64,000 nucleotides of DNA from Ornithinibacillus salinisoli (GTDB taxonomy: Bacteria > Bacillota > Bacilli > Bacillales > Amphibacillaceae). This document shows, one piece after another, positions 1 to 8,906 of the stretch. The stretch lies in the NCBI RefSeq assembly GCF_042682545.1, contig NZ_JBHUHQ010000002.1, one strand, 5' to 3'. The position numbers and the translations under genes were made by a program. The notes below the pieces were generated by a model that saw only the letters and a program-made list of their open reading frames with translations, had not been told where the DNA came from and searched no databases. Every line of letters starts with the position of its first letter. Within the stretch, counting starts at the first letter, position 1.

Positions 1-2
1 AA

Positions 3-557
3 ATGCATTTAGACGAAATGTTAGCATACAACAAACGGTTTGTTGAAGATAAAAAATATGAAAAATACACGACAAACAGTATTCCAAATAAACGAATGGT
101 TGTTTTTACTTGTATGGAATCCCGCTTAGTGGAATTATTACCTAAAGCACTTAACATTCAAAATGGTGATGTTAAAATGCTTAAAAATGCTGGAGCTATC
201 ATTCGTAAGCCTTTTGACAGTATTATGAAAAGTATTCTTGTGGCAGTTTATGAATTGCAAGCACAGGAAGTCACCGTTATCGGTCATCATGATTGTGGCA
301 TGTCCCGTGTAAACCCTGACGAATTAACCAAAAAAATGACTGACAAAGGGATTAAGTCGGAAACAATTGAAAGCTTAAAGCATGCAGGTATCAATTTTCA
401 TGATGAGTTTAACGGCTTTGAGACTGTAGAAGAATCCATCAAACAAAGTGTACTTATTATACGTAATCATCCCCTTCTGCCTCCACATGTAAAAGTTCAT
501 GGACTTGTCATTGATCCAGGAACAGGAAAAGTAGATGTAGTAACGAGACAAGACTAA
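3..557 (+). CDS. Beta-class carbonic anhydrase (YtiB-like)
   Basis: Predicted cytosolic zinc enzyme interconverting CO2 and bicarbonate. The 184-residue length fits the short bacterial beta-class. Seen: candidate zinc ligands Cys37 (in TCMESR), His95 and Cys98 (in GHHDCGM), plus the conserved GNAxA-like segment NAGAIIR around residue 62. The usual family motif is C-x-D-x-R; here it is C-x-E-x-R (Glu39, Arg41), a conservative change at the residue that normally gates the zinc. The ATG lies three bases from the window edge, so its ribosome site cannot be seen and a slightly longer N-terminus is possible. The close Bacillus relative is YtiB as I remember it. Family confident, activity inferred. 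Confidence 0.88.
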   Translation: MHLDEMLAYNKRFVEDKKYEKYTTNSIPNKRMVVFTCMESRLVELLPKALNIQNGDVKMLKNAGAIIRKPFDSIMKSILVAVYELQAQEVTVIGHHDCGMSRVNPDELTKKMTDKGIKSETIESLKHAGINFHDEFNGFETVEESIKQSVLIIRNHPLLPPHVKVHGLVIDPGTGKVDVVTRQD

Positions 558-568
558 TTATTATCAGG

Positions 569-755
569 AACAAAAGCGCAAGCGCCTGTTTAGCGACGTA
601 CGAACTGCGCCAGCGTAACGCTGGTGGTTCAATGTTGCCACGCAAAGTGGCGGTCTTAATTGAACAGTCCCCGCAGGAGATAAAGGAAACATGCCCCTTC
701 ATAGGGGTATGCCGACGTTGGGCGCAAAACCCGATTTTAGTCGGCCTTCCTTTAA
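569..755. repeat. GC-rich intergenic hairpin repeat
   Basis: Non-coding stretch of visibly higher GC than its flanks. It opens with AAAAGCGCAAGCGCC, a word I recall from dispersed intergenic repeats in Bacillaceae, and is packed with short hairpins: CCAGCG-taa-CGCTGG near 612, CCAC-gcaaa-GTGG near 640, and ATGCCCC-ttcat-GGGGTAT near 691. It lies just after the carbonic anhydrase stop and may end its transcript, but no T-run follows any stem. No convincing protein is encoded. Confidence 0.5.
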
Positions 756-769
756 TCTTACAGTTTAAG

Positions 770-1275
770 GATGTTCGACTATGTCGAACTGTTATCGTAC
801 GGAGGTGAGGGAAGTTGCGCTAGTCGCTGGGCGCTGGGCGATGAAAACGCCACGTCCTTGAAAAAGAAAATCACTTTTTCTGCGTGCGATGTTACTCTCA
901 GAAGATTTCCTTATCCTGTGGCGTCATCGACACTAGGACGTCCTGTCCGTCGGAGCTGGACGTGGCTGTTCCTGCCAATAAGTATCCACAGGGTTTTAAT
1001 TTTATAATTTCCTAGACTATGAGAAAGGATCATTTTAACCCATGATCTTTTCTCACTTTTTTATTGCCTCCGATTTCATTTCTTTCATTATCTACCTTCT
1101 TTACTGCATTGAATTGTTTCTTGTGAGCGAATATTTCGATTTATGAGCGTATTGCTGCTGGTTGTGCGCGAATATTTCATTTTATGAGCGAATCGCCACC
1201 GCTATAGGAACAGATGTCGCAATCGTGCTGGAAGTGAAAACGAAGTGTTCTGCCGAAGCGGTTATATTGCACTCG
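770..1275. repeat. Fragments of dispersed intergenic repeats
   Basis: No gene is supported here. Three parts recur elsewhere in the window. Positions 856-889 match 23395-23428 with one difference. Positions 1208-1260 (GAACAGATGTCGCAATCGTG onward) match 23561-23608. Positions 1115-1160, with paired TGAGCGAAT words, match 57565-57610. The first two also sit in the same order in both loci, so this is a degraded copy of a compound element. The open frame at 771-1007 is a by-product of the GC-rich repeat. Confidence 0.6.
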
Positions 1276-1372
1276 ATTCCAAATAAGTGAATTAAATCAA
1301 ATTCACTCAAAAGTTACTCCCCACTTATATCAAAAATCAAGAAAAAAATATGCTATAAAAGCCTATACTGCT

Positions 1373-1401
1373 AAATAATTTTTCGAATTCCACACATACT
1401 A
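1373..1401 (+). promoter_or_regulatory. Possible forespore (sigma-G-like) promoter for the ger operon
   Basis: CATACTA at 1395-1401 fits the sigma-G -10 pattern CATnnTA, and AAATA at 1373-1377 is 17 bases upstream as a weak -35. GerA-family receptor operons are known sigma-G targets. The spacing to the ATG at 1435 is suitable. This is motif reading only. Confidence 0.35.
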
Positions 1402-1434
1402 AGAATTACCATTCATCCTTTCTTGGAGGTTCAA

Positions 1435-2943
1435 ATGCGAAGACGAAATAGCACTAATAAGAAGGGGAACTCTATTTTCCCATTAAAAATCGAAGAGTTG
1501 GAAAAAATTCTAACCAATAAATTTGAAAATAATCCAGATCTAAAATTTTCTACCTATGAACAACAAGGAGTAAAACTAGCTGTATTTTTTATTGATTATC
1601 AAGTTGATGTTGGGAAATTACAAAAATCCTTACTTGAACCATTATTAAATATGGAAAAGAAATGGTCTACGGATTCAATCTTAAACGAAATCCCCTTAAA
1701 CTCTGGTTCAAGAGGGACAACACTAGATGAAGTATTGAAAAAACTTGTTATTGGCGAAGCGTTTATTTATGTGGAAGGAGAAAAAGAAGTTGTTTCCTAC
1801 TTATTACTACATAAAGAAAGCCGATCATTAGAAAAAGCCGAAACAGAATCATTAGTACTCGGTCCAAAAGTTTCATTTACCGAGTCATTAGCTACAAACT
1901 TAAACATTGTCCGGTGGCGCATTAAATCTACTGACCTTGTCTTGGAAGAATTTAAAATCGGGAAAACAATGCCCAGTGATGTTCGATTAGTATACATGAA
2001 ATCCATTGCAAATGATGAGGATGTAAATACTCTTCGTCAACGCCTTGAGGAATTAGATGTTGATGAAGTTGAAGACAGTGTCGTACTTAAGCAGTATTTG
2101 GAGGATTCACAAACAAACCTTTTTCCCCAATTTGATCACACCGAATTACCTGATCGTTTTACGTATGCTGTGAAAAAAGGGAAAATTGGGATATTGGTTG
2201 AAAATAGTCCATCTGGTTTTATCGCACCTGCAACCATATTTAGTTTTTTAGAATCGACCGAAGATTTATATATGCGATGGCAAGCAGGAACTTTTTTGAG
2301 GTTATTACGATTTATCGCCATAGCATTTTCGATTACAGTAACACCATTATATGTAGCTGCTGTTTCCTATCAATATAGCATTATTCCTACTGAAATATTA
2401 ATCACAATTGGACAGTCTAGGGCAGGTGTACCATTTCCTCCATTAATTGAGGCATTGTTTTTGGAGTTTTTACTTGAACTATTACGAGAAGCGGGGGCAA
2501 GACTCCCGACCAAAGTAGGTCAAACAATGGGTATAGTTGGTGGTATTGTTATTGGAACAGCAGCGGTAGAAGCTGGTTTAACGAGTAATATTCTTATTAT
2601 TGTGGTAGCAATGAGTGCCCTTTCATCATTTACCGTACCGAGTTACCTATTAGGTACAACCGTACGTTTAGTACGATTCCCACTTATAGTTTTGGCAGGA
2701 ATACTAGGGTTTTTAGGAATAGTGTTTGGCCTATGTTTTCTCATTATCCATCTCTTACGATTAAAATCCCTTGGCCGTCCTTACCTTCTTCCAGTATACC
2801 CGCTTATTATAAAAGACTTCAACAAAGTCTTTTATCGGACACCATTTAACTATACGAATAAACGTGCTAGGTCTTATAGACCAAAAGATCTGATTCGATT
2901 TAATAAAAAAGATGCTACAAAAAAACGTGATATCGATGAGTAG
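1435..2943 (+). CDS. Spore germinant receptor subunit A (GerA/GerKA family)
   Basis: A subunit of an inner-spore-membrane germinant receptor, which senses nutrients and triggers germination together with the B and C subunits that follow. Of 502 residues, about the first 240 form the hydrophilic domain typical of the family. The remainder holds several hydrophobic segments (about 285-310, 325-345, 375-400, 410-445) and a basic tail. I place the start at ATG 1435 because GGAGG at 1425-1429 precedes it by five bases; a TTG twelve bases upstream overlaps that ribosome site. The next gene begins eight bases after the stop, so A, B and C form one operon. Which germinant it recognises cannot be read from sequence. 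Confidence 0.9.
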   Translation: MRRRNSTNKKGNSIFPLKIEELEKILTNKFENNPDLKFSTYEQQGVKLAVFFIDYQVDVGKLQKSLLEPLLNMEKKWSTDSILNEIPLNSGSRGTTLDEVLKKLVIGEAFIYVEGEKEVVSYLLLHKESRSLEKAETESLVLGPKVSFTESLATNLNIVRWRIKSTDLVLEEFKIGKTMPSDVRLVYMKSIANDEDVNTLRQRLEELDVDEVEDSVVLKQYLEDSQTNLFPQFDHTELPDRFTYAVKKGKIGILVENSPSGFIAPATIFSFLESTEDLYMRWQAGTFLRLLRFIAIAFSITVTPLYVAAVSYQYSIIPTEILITIGQSRAGVPFPPLIEALFLEFLLELLREAGARLPTKVGQTMGIVGGIVIGTAAVEAGLTSNILIIVVAMSALSSFTVPSYLLGTTVRLVRFPLIVLAGILGFLGIVFGLCFLIIHLLRLKSLGRPYLLPVYPLIIKDFNKVFYRTPFNYTNKRARSYRPKDLIRFNKKDATKKRDIDE

Positions 2944-2951
2944 GTGCTTAA

Positions 2952-4061
2952 ATGGATATAAATGTGAATGTCAAATCAGCGGTTAAAGTCCGTGCTTTTT
3001 ACTTATTCTACATTATTGTCGGAGTCCAGGTAGGCGTTGGCATTATGGGAGCACCCCAATTTATATTCCTGGAATCTAAGCAAGACGCTTGGATATCCAT
3101 TCTCATCTCATTTGCATTTATGTGTATTGTAGTATTGGTTATGTTCACTATATTAAAGCAATATAAAAGCGCAGATATCTTTGGTATTCATGTTGATTTG
3201 TTTGGAAAATGGATTGGAACCATACTTGGTACAGTGTATATTTTGTTTTTATTTGCAAGTTTGCTATCTATTTTACTCACATATAGCTTGGTTATTAATG
3301 TGTTTCTTCACCATACTTTCCCAAACATAGCGGTAGGAATAGTACTATTATCGTTAACTATATACTCGGTTTTAGGTGGGTTTAGAGTCATTGTTGGCGT
3401 ATCATTTTTATTTTTTTTCTTATCATTTTGGATTGTATTCTTATTATATGATCCGATTACCAGGATGGAATGGACGAATTTGTTACCGATGTTTAATGCG
3501 TCTATTCCTGAACTGTTAAAAGGGGCGAGAGCTACTACGTATACGGTTTCTGGATTCGAAATTCTGTTCCTGATCTATCCCTTTATCCAAGATAAGAAAA
3601 AAGCAAAGCTACCAGCAATTTTAGCTCTAGCATTTACCACCTTTGTCCTGTTAGTTACTACGATTATTTCAATTGGTTATTTTAGTCCACTCGGATTAGA
3701 ACGTGTAGATTGGTCTGTGTTGCTATTATTCAAAAGTGTCACGTTAACTTTTTTTGAGCGGTTGGATTACATCATTGTTGTTGGATGGATTATGATAATT
3801 ATGCCAAATTTGGTGATCCTGACATGGGGAATATCATATGGAATCAAACGATTATACAAAATTCCACAACGAATATCACTATATACCGTTGCCATAATTT
3901 TATTAATCATTATTAGCTTTGTTAGGTCTGCCCATCATGTCTATCAGTTAACTGACTTCATTTCAAAAGTCGGGTTCTGGATAGTTTTTGTCTATCCTTT
4001 CATTATATTGCCATTAGTCATCCTCAAAAAAAAGTGGCGACAGCGTAAAGGAAGTGCGTAA
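2952..4061 (+). CDS. Spore germinant receptor subunit B (GerB/GerKB family permease)
   Basis: Integral membrane subunit of the germinant receptor. It belongs to the GerAB/spore germination branch of the APC amino-acid transporter superfamily and is thought to form the ligand-binding part. The 369 residues carry about ten hydrophobic segments from residue 15 to the basic C-terminus. The N-terminal GVQVGVGIMGAP is the family's TM1 glycine-rich stretch. The gene starts eight bases after subunit A and its stop is immediately followed by subunit C, so translation is probably coupled. No truncation or frameshift is seen. Confidence 0.9.
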   Translation: MDINVNVKSAVKVRAFYLFYIIVGVQVGVGIMGAPQFIFLESKQDAWISILISFAFMCIVVLVMFTILKQYKSADIFGIHVDLFGKWIGTILGTVYILFLFASLLSILLTYSLVINVFLHHTFPNIAVGIVLLSLTIYSVLGGFRVIVGVSFLFFFLSFWIVFLLYDPITRMEWTNLLPMFNASIPELLKGARATTYTVSGFEILFLIYPFIQDKKKAKLPAILALAFTTFVLLVTTIISIGYFSPLGLERVDWSVLLLFKSVTLTFFERLDYIIVVGWIMIIMPNLVILTWGISYGIKRLYKIPQRISLYTVAIILLIIISFVRSAHHVYQLTDFISKVGFWIVFVYPFIILPLVILKKKWRQRKGSA

Positions 4062-4062
4062 A

Positions 4063-5217
4063 ATGAATAAAAGGTTCATTGTTGTCCTAGTAACTATACT
4101 TGTTCTCCTATCTGGTTGTATCCAATCCCAACAACTTGAACAACTAGGGATTATCCATACAAGGGGAATAGATATATTAGAGGATGAACAGATAGAGTCA
4201 ACGATGTCTATCTTTCAATTTGAAGCACAGTCACAAAACTTCACAAAAATAGTTTCTGGAACAGGAAAAACAGTAAAAGGTACGTTGGAAGATGCTGGTA
4301 ATAAATCAAATTATCGACTTGTTCCAGGAAAACTCCAATTAGAATTATTTGGACAAGAGGTTGCAAAGGAAGGGTTAATATCATACCTCGATACATTAAG
4401 ACGTGATGCTATTATACCAGATGCACTATATCTAGCTGTAAGTGCTACCACCGCAAAAGATATTATGATGGTACAAGAAGATAAAATATCTAGTAATATT
4501 GGACAATATTTATCCGAGTTGATTGAAGAGGTGGCAAGAGATCATAATTTTCCAAAAGTGTCCTTACAAGAATATATGAGAATCGTCGGAACTACTGGAA
4601 AAGATCCGATTCTCCCTCAATTTTCAATCAAAGATTCAAATGTACCTGAAATTTCATCCATCGCAATATTTAGCGATGATAAATATGTTGGTGAAATCCC
4701 TATCAACGAAATGACATTATTTAATATAATGGAGAAAAAAATTGAGGCACGGTGGATTGAATTAATGCTACCAGTCGAACCACTGCAACAATATATTCAA
4801 AATGAATTAAGTGGAGAAACAAAAGAAGAAAAAGAGGGCTTCTTCCGTACAGCTTATACCGTTGAGCAGGGGAAAAGTAAAATCAAACAGAGTAAAGAGA
4901 ATAAACTTGCCTTTACAACGGAGATAGAAATGGATTTAAGTTTATTAGAAATTTCCTTAACGTATAATTTAGAAGAACCAGATGCAGTCAAAGCATTGGA
5001 AAAGGAAGTAGAAAAAAAACTAAAGGCTCGTTATGAGTCAATTATGGATCAACTTCAAGAAATGAATGCAGACCCATTTGGTTATGGTGTTGTTTACCGT
5101 ATCAATCAGGATAAGGAAAAGCTGGATAGAAATGAATGGAAAAGTATTTACCCGGATATCGAAGTAGATTTTAAAGTAAATGTAAACATTATACGTCACG
5201 GTACTTTAAATAAATAA
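4063..5217 (+). CDS. Spore germinant receptor subunit C lipoprotein (GerC/GerKC family)
   Basis: Lipid-anchored subunit of the germinant receptor, on the outer face of the inner spore membrane. The signal peptide ends in a lipobox (LVLLSGC), making Cys19 or so the lipidated residue, and the 384 residues fit the GerAC family. I chose ATG 4063, one base after the subunit B stop, with AAAGGAAG at 4047-4054. A GTG nine bases upstream is in frame but lies inside that ribosome site and the preceding gene. A strong hairpin follows, so the operon probably ends here. Confidence 0.9.
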   Translation: MNKRFIVVLVTILVLLSGCIQSQQLEQLGIIHTRGIDILEDEQIESTMSIFQFEAQSQNFTKIVSGTGKTVKGTLEDAGNKSNYRLVPGKLQLELFGQEVAKEGLISYLDTLRRDAIIPDALYLAVSATTAKDIMMVQEDKISSNIGQYLSELIEEVARDHNFPKVSLQEYMRIVGTTGKDPILPQFSIKDSNVPEISSIAIFSDDKYVGEIPINEMTLFNIMEKKIEARWIELMLPVEPLQQYIQNELSGETKEEKEGFFRTAYTVEQGKSKIKQSKENKLAFTTEIEMDLSLLEISLTYNLEEPDAVKALEKEVEKKLKARYESIMDQLQEMNADPFGYGVVYRINQDKEKLDRNEWKSIYPDIEVDFKVNVNIIRHGTLNK

Positions 5218-5247
5218 AATAACTGGCCACCTCTGGCCAGTTATTTT
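5218..5247. terminator. Bidirectional terminator between gerC-like gene and opuAA
   Basis: Perfect 12-bp inverted repeat AATAACTGGCCA / TGGCCAGTTATT with a four-base loop (5218-5245) between convergent genes. A/T-rich tails lie on both sides, so it can serve both strands. Confidence 0.85.
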
Positions 5248-5248
5248 A

Positions 5249-6460
5249 TTATTTATAATATTCGTCACTTTCCTGTACATCTTCTGATACCAACCCTGAT
5301 AACACATGCACACGTAATATGAAACCTACTAACTTCTCTTCGTCATTCACGACAGCAAGAGGGTACTTCGATTCGAGTGCTTTTGGGATGAGGTCATTAA
5401 TATACTCCTCTTTTTTCACTACTTGAAAGTCATCTCGTAATATATCAGCTAATGTCTTTTTCGTTTTTACTGCTTCAATAGCATCATCGATTGTAACAAT
5501 ACCTTTCACATGTCTGCTACGATCAACAACAAATACAGATGAGATCCCATTTTCTTTCATCTCTTTAATCGCCACATTAACACCGTCTTTTAATGAAACT
5601 AACGCATTCGGCTTGATCATAATATGTTCTGCTTGGAATACTTTCGAGCGATCGATGTCTTTTATAAAATCGGTAATATAATCATTCGCAGGGCTTTCGA
5701 TAATTTCTTCTGGTGTGCCAACTTGAACAACGTGCCCATCTTTCATGACGGCAACACGATCACCCAATTTAAATGCTTCATTGACATCATGGGTAATGAA
5801 GATAATTGTTTTCTGTAATCTTTCTTGAATATCTAAAAGCTCTAATTGCATCTCACGTCGAATAAGTGGATCAAGCGCACTAAAAGGCTCATCCATTAAC
5901 AACACATCCGGATCATTCGCTAGTGCACGTGCTAGTCCTACACGTTGCTGCATTCCACCAGATAATTCATCCGGATATTTGTCTTCATAACCCTTTAACC
6001 CTACGATTTCTATATTTTTAAGTGCAATTTCTCTGCGCTCTTCTTTTGATACATTTCGGATTTCTAATCCATATTCCACATTAGCAAGTATGGTACGGTG
6101 ACTGAATAACCCAAAATGCTGAAATACCATAGCTATTTTTTCTTGTCTTATCTTTTTAAGCAATGCCTTATCTGCTGAGACAATATCTTCATCATCAATA
6201 TATATCGAACCGGTAGTAGGTTTGTTGAGTAAATTGAAACAACGAATAAGTGTTGACTTACCACTACCAGATAACCCCATAATAACGAAAACTTCACCTT
6301 GTTTGATATCCAATGAAGCATCATAAACCCCAACCGTATGATTTGTTTCTGCAAGAATTTCTTCCTTGGACTTTCCTTCTTCAATCATAGGGATTACCGA
6401 TTTAGGCTTCGGACCAAAAATCTTTGATACATGTTCAAGTTTTATCTTTGTTGTAGTCAT
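5249..6460 (-). CDS. opuAA: Glycine betaine ABC transporter, ATP-binding subunit with CBS domains
   Basis: Energising subunit of an OpuA-type osmoprotectant importer. Seen in 403 residues: Walker A GLSGSGKST at 62-70, ABC signature LSGGMQQRV near 165, Walker B with LLMDEP near 187, and two CBS domains from about 280 to 390. CBS modules in this family sense ionic strength or c-di-AMP in characterised relatives; that role here is inferred. The N-terminal extension before Walker A matches OpuAA/ProV. The start ATG overlaps the opuAB stop by one base (TAATG), indicating translational coupling. Last gene of the operon. Confidence 0.93.
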   Translation of the reverse strand: MTTTKIKLEHVSKIFGPKPKSVIPMIEEGKSKEEILAETNHTVGVYDASLDIKQGEVFVIMGLSGSGKSTLIRCFNLLNKPTTGSIYIDDEDIVSADKALLKKIRQEKIAMVFQHFGLFSHRTILANVEYGLEIRNVSKEERREIALKNIEIVGLKGYEDKYPDELSGGMQQRVGLARALANDPDVLLMDEPFSALDPLIRREMQLELLDIQERLQKTIIFITHDVNEAFKLGDRVAVMKDGHVVQVGTPEEIIESPANDYITDFIKDIDRSKVFQAEHIMIKPNALVSLKDGVNVAIKEMKENGISSVFVVDRSRHVKGIVTIDDAIEAVKTKKTLADILRDDFQVVKKEEYINDLIPKALESKYPLAVVNDEEKLVGFILRVHVLSGLVSEDVQESDEYYK

Positions 6461-7341
6461 TACCTTTCCCCCCTATGTTTTTGAAACTTGTCTGCTACCC
6501 CATTTGTAATACGATCAATTATAACTGCTAAAAAGACAATACTAATTCCCGCTTCAAACCCTAATGAAATATCAATACGGTTAATTGCTACTAGCACTTG
6601 TTCTCCTAAACCTTGTGCCCCAACCATTGATGCAATAACAACCATGGCTAATGCCATCATCGTCGTTTGGTTAACACCTGCCATAATAGTTGGTAATGCT
6701 TGTGGTAATTGTACTTTTTTCAGCATTTGAAACCTCGAAGAGCCAAATGACTGAGCAGATTCAATAACTTCCTTGTCGACACCACGAATAGCTAGTTCAG
6801 TTAATCGAATTACTGGAGGTAAAGCGTAGATTAACGTTGCAAATATGGCAGATACGTTTCCTAAACCGAAGAAAAATATGGCAGGTATTAAGTACACAAA
6901 ACTAGGCATCGTTTGCATTGCATCAAGTAAAGGACGCATGACGTTTGAAAAACCTTTACTAAATGCCATCCAAACCCCTAATGGAATACCTAGAACTAAG
7001 CATATAATTACAGCTGTTACTATAATCGCTATCGTTGTCATCATATCTGTCCATAACCCAAACGTTCCAATTAAGAAAATAAAGAAACCATAAATTCCAC
7101 CAGATAAAATAGACTTAAAGTACCATCCTAATAAAAAGACAATAAGAATAAAGCTCCACCAAGGCATCCACACTAGAACATCTTCAATTCCATTTATAGT
7201 ACGTGATGAAATAAATGTGATAAAACTGAAAAAAACATCAAATGTTGAATCCAAAAAATCTACTAAACTTGCTACATAATCTCCAATTCTTGTTGTTATA
7301 TCTGGAAAATTCCCCATAGGCAGACTGCTGTTGGCAGTCAT
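6460..7341 (-). CDS. opuAB: Glycine betaine ABC transporter, permease subunit
   Basis: Membrane channel of the betaine importer (ProW/OpuAB family, BPD_transp_1 fold). The 293 residues have about seven hydrophobic segments. The EAA loop contacting the ATPase is readable as ESAQSFGSSRFQMLKKVQLP near residue 190. AGAGAGGTGGG lies just before the ATG. It is separated from opuAC by 68 bases that include a hairpin, and it overlaps opuAA by one base, so AB and AA should be made in equal amounts while the binding protein can be made in excess. Confidence 0.93.
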   Translation of the reverse strand: MTANSSLPMGNFPDITTRIGDYVASLVDFLDSTFDVFFSFITFISSRTINGIEDVLVWMPWWSFILIVFLLGWYFKSILSGGIYGFFIFLIGTFGLWTDMMTTIAIIVTAVIICLVLGIPLGVWMAFSKGFSNVMRPLLDAMQTMPSFVYLIPAIFFFGLGNVSAIFATLIYALPPVIRLTELAIRGVDKEVIESAQSFGSSRFQMLKKVQLPQALPTIMAGVNQTTMMALAMVVIASMVGAQGLGEQVLVAINRIDISLGFEAGISIVFLAVIIDRITNGVADKFQKHRGER

Positions 7342-7370
7342 CCCACCTCTCTTTACGTATATTTTATAAA

Positions 7371-7404
7371 TTCAGAAAAGCAGCTAACCAAGCGGTCAGC
7401 TGCT
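7371..7404 (-). terminator. Intercistronic hairpin after opuAC
   Basis: On the minus strand AGCAGCTGACC-gctt-GGTTAGCTGCT is followed by TTTTCTG, an 11-bp stem with one G.U pair between opuAC and opuAB. A partial terminator or 3'-end stabiliser here would raise the amount of binding protein relative to permease and ATPase, as is common when the binding protein gene comes first. Confidence 0.7.
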
Positions 7405-7409
7405 CTCAT

Positions 7410-8405
7410 TTATTCTAGAGCATCTTTCACTTTTTCAGCGACTTCTTCTGATACCCAGCTAGTCCAAATATCTTCATGCTCTTTCATCCACCATTTTGCA
7501 GCTTCATCAGGCTCCACTCCATTTTCATCCATATAAACTAAAGCCTCTTCTGTAAGTTCACTACTAGTTTCATAGTTTTGAAGAAACTCATAGACGTCTG
7601 GTGCTTGCTCTGGAAAGTCTTTGTGAACAGTTACAACTACATCGTTTGGCGGAAATTCTGTTCCTCTTGTTTCATTCCAAACTTCTTCATCGTATTCTGG
7701 TTCTTCTAATAAGGTTAGATCATATTTTGCTGTTACTAATGTAGGTGACCAATAATAGCCAACCCATGCACGCCCAGCTTCGTATGCATCTACTAGGTCA
7801 GCAACTGCTGCTGAATCAGAACCAGGCATGAAGTTGTTCATTGTTTCGTTTAAACCATATACTTCAAATTTTTCATCAATTTGTTCTGCAACTGCCCAGC
7901 CACTTGGTGCATTAAGGATACGCCCACGTCCAGGATCTTCTGGGTCTTCAAATACTTCCGGATATTTTTTTAAGTCTTCAACCGTTCTTAGTTCTGGAGC
8001 AAGTGGTTCAATACCTCGCTCTGGATCACCTTCAATGACATATGTTGGAACATATAATCCTTGCTTGTTATCATCAAAGTTCACGGAAACAGTTTCAAAG
8101 TCACCAGCTTCTGTTGCTTCCTCATATACTTCTTTAATATTATCTGTCCATATTTCCATATAAACATTGATATCGCCTTCACGATGTCCTTGTACAGTAG
8201 CAGCAGTTGAACCTGACTTCACTTCTGTATCATAACCAAACCCTTCCTCCATAATCGTTTGTGCGATACTATTATGAACACGGATGCTATCCCAACCCGC
8301 ATCACCTAAAACAATTGTATCAAGTTCTTCATCGCTAGATTCCGAACCGCATGCTGCAAGTACAGTCAACACAACTATGCATAAAAGTGCAGCTAATTTT
8401 TTCAT
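7410..8405 (-). CDS. opuAC: Glycine betaine/proline-betaine binding lipoprotein
   Basis: Extracellular lipid-anchored receptor that delivers betaines to the OpuAB permease. The signal peptide and lipobox are clear (TVLAACG, lipidated Cys19). Several Trp/Tyr residues suited to caging a quaternary ammonium are visible (W38, W106 region, WVGYYW near 216). At 331 residues it is longer than B. subtilis OpuAC and closer to the ProX-like branch, so substrate preference is not certain. AAAGGGGT precedes the ATG. It is the first gene transcribed, the reverse of the opuAA-AB-AC order in B. subtilis. Confidence 0.9.
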   Translation of the reverse strand: MKKLAALLCIVVLTVLAACGSESSDEELDTIVLGDAGWDSIRVHNSIAQTIMEEGFGYDTEVKSGSTAATVQGHREGDINVYMEIWTDNIKEVYEEATEAGDFETVSVNFDDNKQGLYVPTYVIEGDPERGIEPLAPELRTVEDLKKYPEVFEDPEDPGRGRILNAPSGWAVAEQIDEKFEVYGLNETMNNFMPGSDSAAVADLVDAYEAGRAWVGYYWSPTLVTAKYDLTLLEEPEYDEEVWNETRGTEFPPNDVVVTVHKDFPEQAPDVYEFLQNYETSSELTEEALVYMDENGVEPDEAAKWWMKEHEDIWTSWVSEEVAEKVKDALE

Positions 8406-8813
8406 TTTGTTACCCCTTTTCTACTAAGTTTATCATGGCATTACTATGAATTATTGCTACCTTCACAACACCATAAAAGAAATATGATATAAATACTTAA
8501 CGAAGAAATAAGTATATTTTTTTACAGATCGATTGATATAGACATGTAAATATGTTTTGAAGATGAAATGTGGAAGTGAAGGACAAATATCATGAATGCA
8601 ACATTATTAAGGTTATCGAATATGTCGAAATATCTCAAACAGCTTATGTACGTATATAACGGAATTATTTACGAATAGTCATTATTTATGATACTTATCC
8701 AATAGGTTATAGCATTATTGCCATAAATACTCTAATTACCTCCCGTATTCTCTTGATTTACTGATTCTTACAATTAATAACCCAACAGTTTTTTAAATTT
8801 ACTGTGATAATAC
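8406..8813. other. A+T-rich divergent intergenic region
   Basis: About 400 bases between opuAC (minus) and the marR gene (plus). No open frame with a ribosome site is seen. It must hold the opuA promoter, but I find no -35/-10 pair strong enough to name; the sequence is uniformly A+T-rich with no clear riboswitch or terminator fold. Confidence 0.5.
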
Positions 8814-8883
8814 TTGAAAAATAGGAGTATACTTTGTATGATATAATAGTTCAATAAGTGAACTATTCAACAAGTGAACTATT
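8814..8883 (+). promoter_or_regulatory. Promoter and probable MarR operator
   Basis: TTGAAA at 8814-8819 and TATGAT at 8837-8842 are 17 bases apart, a good sigma-A promoter. Directly downstream, AATAGTTCA-ataag-TGAACTATT (8845-8867) is a perfect 9-bp inverted repeat. Its right half plus flank (TCAAYAAGTGAACTAT) is repeated in tandem at 8851-8866 and 8867-8882. The dyad size fits MarR-family operators, and its position over the start site would block transcription of marR and the exporter. Operator function is inferred. Confidence 0.7.
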
Positions 8884-8906
8884 ATGACTGGAGGTGTCAC
8901 GACATC

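Noticed and set aside
771..1007. Protein-coding open frame of 78 codons
   Set aside because: It falls within the GC-rich dispersed repeat; start region has no convincing ribosome site and the same sequence recurs elsewhere in another frame.
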